NCBI GenBank assembly: GCA_964443075.1
Contig: CAYUCB010000156.1
Coordinates: 1-15,941 of the forward strand
DNA length: 15,941 nucleotides
Direction of reading: 5' to 3'
From: DSQQ01 sp964443075
Lineage (GTDB): Bacteria; Chloroflexota; Anaerolineae; 4572-78; J111
Shown: piece by piece, positions 14,165-15,941 of the stretch
Layout of the letters: every line of letters begins with the position of its first letter
How positions within the stretch are numbered: position 1 is the stretch's first letter
The notes under the pieces: model-generated
The model's database searches: none
Seen by the model: the letters and a program-made list of their open reading frames with translations, nothing else
What the model was told of the DNA's origin: nothing
Translations under genes and position numbers: made by a program

Positions 14165-15358
14165 TTACGCCAGCCCCAATTCATTCGCCAATAGCAAGGC
14201 CGCCGCGCCCTGAATCACAATATCTTCGCCGAGGCTGCTCAGACCGAGGGTGGTTTGTTCGGCCAGCAGGCTCATTGAGCGCCGCCGCATCTCCTGGCAG
14301 ATGGGTTCCAGCAGAGCCTCGCCATAACGGGCGGTTCTGCCGCCGATAAGGATACGCTGAACATTCAAAACACCCACCAGGTTAGCCACCGCCAGGCCCA
14401 AATAATACCCCACCTCGCTAATAATCTGCCGGACTTCTTCATCGCCGGCCTCAAAAGCTTGCAGCACCGTCTCGGTGGTGATGGCTTCTGGGGTAGCCGC
14501 AAAACGGCGCAACGTTGAGTGAGGATTCTGCTGCGCCACAATTCTGGCCCGTTTAAGAATGGCCCGGCTGCTGGTGACAGTTTCCAGGCAGCCATAGTGA
14601 CCGCACAGGCAAAGCTCGCCCTCCTCAACCACCCGCAGGTGCCCAATTTCGCCCGCCGCCGAGCCATCGCCATAATGTAATTGCCCATTCAGCACAATCC
14701 CCGCGCTCACCCCCCGGCCCACTTTAAGCACCACTAAGTTACTCAGGTGGTGGCTGCCAAAGGTGTACTCGCCCAGAGCGGCCACGTGGCTGTCGTTGGC
14801 AATGTAAACGGGCAGGTTATAGCGGGCGGTCAACAAATCACGCAGGGGCAGGTCGGTCCAATCCAGGTTAACCGATTTGCGTACCAGGCCGTGTTGGGCG
14901 TCCATCAAGCCGGGGCTGCCCAGGCCAATCCCCAGGACCGGGCTGGAAACCATCACCACCAGCCGGTCAATTAGCTCATAAACCAATTCCAGAGCGGCCT
15001 CGCCAGCGCGGTCATTAACCGGCAAGGTTTCACGCTGAAGGATACGCCCGCGCAGGTCGGTCACGGCCCCGCGAAATTCGCTGTTGGCCAGGTCAACCCC
15101 TATCAGGTGACGGGAATTATCCACCACCCGCAGCAGCACCGGCGGCTTGCCGCCCTCCGATTGCCCCTGCCCTACTTCTTCAACCAGGCCCTCTTCTATC
15201 AACTCGGCCACCGCCGTAGAAACGGTGGGTCGGGTCAGGCCGGTCAGGCGAGCAATATCGGCCCGGCTGGTTTGGGGCTGGTCGTAAATGGTTTTGAGGA
15301 TAAGGCGTTGATTGTGGCTTTTGGTTTGTTCGCGGGTAGCTTTTTGAATGGCGAACAT
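14165..15358 (-). CDS. ROK-family transcriptional regulator (NagC/XylR type)
   Basis: DNA-binding repressor of 397 aa, normal for the family. An N-terminal winged helix-turn-helix (about 16-62, core TSRADIARLTGLTRPTVSTA) is followed by the ROK sugar-sensing fold: GIGLGSPGLMD at 143-153, ANDSHVAALGE at 187-197, VGRGVSAGIVL near 213-223, GEIGH at 236-240, and a complete zinc motif CLCGHYGCLE at 250-259. Such regulators release their operator on binding a sugar or sugar phosphate. The ATG at 15358 has no recognisable ribosome site upstream, but the N-terminal sequence fits the family and no better start exists. It is preceded by a consensus promoter overlapping a perfect palindrome, so it probably represses itself and, by context, the downstream transport genes. 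Confidence 0.93.
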   Translation of the reverse strand: MFAIQKATREQTKSHNQRLILKTIYDQPQTSRADIARLTGLTRPTVSTAVAELIEEGLVEEVGQGQSEGGKPPVLLRVVDNSRHLIGVDLANSEFRGAVTDLRGRILQRETLPVNDRAGEAALELVYELIDRLVVMVSSPVLGIGLGSPGLMDAQHGLVRKSVNLDWTDLPLRDLLTARYNLPVYIANDSHVAALGEYTFGSHHLSNLVVLKVGRGVSAGIVLNGQLHYGDGSAAGEIGHLRVVEEGELCLCGHYGCLETVTSSRAILKRARIVAQQNPHSTLRRFAATPEAITTETVLQAFEAGDEEVRQIISEVGYYLGLAVANLVGVLNVQRILIGGRTARYGEALLEPICQEMRRRSMSLLAEQTTLGLSSLGEDIVIQGAAALLLANELGLA

Positions 15359-15376
15359 GCTATGAATGAGGGATAC

Positions 15377-15401
15377 TTAGTAAGTTAAATTAACTTACTA
15401 A
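15377..15401. promoter_or_regulatory. Perfect 25-bp palindromic operator, probable ROK repressor site
   Basis: Half-sites TTAGTAAGTTAA and TTAACTTACTAA flank one central A. It directly abuts the -10 box and covers the predicted transcription start (about 15395), the right place to block initiation. Known XylR/NagC-type operators have the same look (TTAG-begin, CTAA-end, AT-rich dyad). Assignment to the adjacent repressor is an inference from position and shape. Confidence 0.8.
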
Positions 15402-15430
15402 ATTATAAAACCATTTCGTGGATTTGTCAA
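15402..15430 (-). promoter_or_regulatory. Consensus sigma-70 promoter of the ROK regulator gene
   Basis: On the minus strand TTGACA (15425-15430) and TATAAT (15402-15407) match the consensus at all 12 positions with an ideal 17-bp spacer. Predicted start near 15395 gives a leader of about 37 nt to the regulator ATG. Such a strong promoter needs tight repression, fitting the palindrome next to it. The adjoining 15431-15485 holds nothing further that I recognise. Confidence 0.85.
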
Positions 15431-15485
15431 GGGGTTATTTGAGTATTCACTGGCTAAGTTACAACTCACATAAGAGCAATTTCTT

Positions 15486-15883
15486 CTACCTTAGAATAAG
15501 TTGATAAGCGGCAAAAGAGAGGGCAAAGCCCACAGCGCCCTGAGCGAGGGCGCTGTGGGCAAAGACGGACATGGCGGCCACGGTGAACATCTGTAAAAAG
15601 GTAAAGAGCCAGGTGCGAATATCATTGTTGCCGTGTAAATCGTGGTACATGGTGCCATTTCCCCAGGCCACCCACACGGTCAGGTCACAAACATAAAAGC
15701 AAAGCCGGCCACGCCGGCCGGATTGATGTGTCCCGCCAGCGTGTGGGACAGTTCAGCGATGAGCACCACATAGACCAGATCGTAAAACAGCTCCAAAAAC
15801 GTAACCCGGCGCGCTTCTTCCCGGTCGCTAATGTTTTTGGGCGGCTGCCACCACCGGCGGAAACTGTGTCAGAGTGAATTCAT
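15486..15883 (-). pseudogene. Degraded LtrA-family (low temperature requirement A) membrane protein gene, N-terminal remnant
   Basis: Joining two reading frames gives a typical LtrA N-terminus: RRWWQPPKNISDREEARRV, then FLELFYDLVYVVLIAELSHT, GHINPAGVAGFAFMF, and after a shift WVAWGNGTMYHDL and RTWLFTFLQMFTVAAMSVF. Three lesions are visible. An ATG at 15883 is followed at codon 5 by TGA (15869-15871). A single-base loss near 15681-15683 (GACCTGACC where GACCCTGACC would keep frame) shifts the frame. The reading ends at TAG (15486-15488) after about 130 codons, while LtrA proteins run to about 370-400 aa. The ATG has no ribosome site, so the true 5' end may also be lost. LtrA proteins are multi-spanning membrane proteins of unclear function. 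Sequence beyond the stop turns AT-rich and unrelated, so the gene was cut there. Confidence 0.82.
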
Positions 15884-15941
15884 AAGATACGTCTGATGTG
15901 GAATAAATTAAGGGTTGACAGTATAGGTTAAAACGTCAATG

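Noticed and set aside
12490..15465. A 16-bp word (CTGGACAAGTTACAAC at 12490; CTGGCTAAGTTACAAC at 15450), 14 of 16 matching, upstream of the deacetylase gene and of the regulator promoter
   Set aside because: By rough estimate many such 14/16 pairs are expected by chance in a window this long when both strands are counted; no dyad symmetry.
15486..15677. A free-standing 63-residue small membrane protein
   Set aside because: The sequence continues upstream in another frame as LtrA family, starts at an internal GTG without a ribosome site, and is better explained as part of a pseudogene.

Overview
The window looks like a chromosome fragment of a Chloroflexota bacterium, probably Anaerolineae- or Caldilinea-like. 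This rests on gene content and style: a CUT1 sugar transporter with A/E/K/P/T-rich lipoprotein stalks, Gfo/Idh/MocA dehydrogenases, a PIG-L deacetylase, ROK proteins, and spacers full of short palindromic words. No phylogenetic marker gene is present, so the assignment is an inference. No rRNA, tRNA, CRISPR array or complete insertion sequence was recognised. Every gene reads on the minus strand.

The core is a carbohydrate-uptake and catabolism locus, transcribed right to left. A ROK/NagC-XylR-type repressor (14165-15358) sits behind a consensus sigma-70 promoter (15402-15430) with a perfect 25-bp palindrome (15377-15401) next to the -10 box. Then come a divergent ROK/ASKHA protein with an extra N-terminal domain (12620-14017), a PIG-L deacetylase (11627-12475), an unusually large substrate-binding lipoprotein (6992-11122), two CUT1 permeases (5920-6855, 5064-5909) and two Gfo/Idh/MocA oxidoreductases (3978-4976, 2800-3801). 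No transporter ATPase and no glycoside hydrolase is present. A reasonable reading is import of a sugar or N-acetylated sugar derivative, deacetylation and NAD(P)-dependent oxidation under ROK control; the substrate is unknown.

The most unusual object is the 1376-residue binding protein. One lipoprotein signal is followed by two nearly identical solute-binding domains (offset exactly 1236 bp) and then, after a (TKEA)n linker, a third domain of a different, AglE-like family. The two copies share about 889 bp with no difference seen by eye. On one side the identity stops abruptly and is followed by about 20 substitutions in 65 bp, a pattern that suggests gene conversion.

Upstream of that gene is a 116-bp MITE-like element (11172-11287) with 12-bp terminal inverted repeats and a perfect 8-bp target duplication. 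It carries a near-consensus promoter aimed at the binding-protein gene. Most other spacers also hold structured repeats.

The left end (86-2605) is an AT-rich HelD-type helicase gene that contrasts in composition with the GC-richer sugar locus. The right end (15486-15883) is the remnant of an LtrA-family membrane protein gene, broken by an early stop, a frameshift and a 3' truncation.
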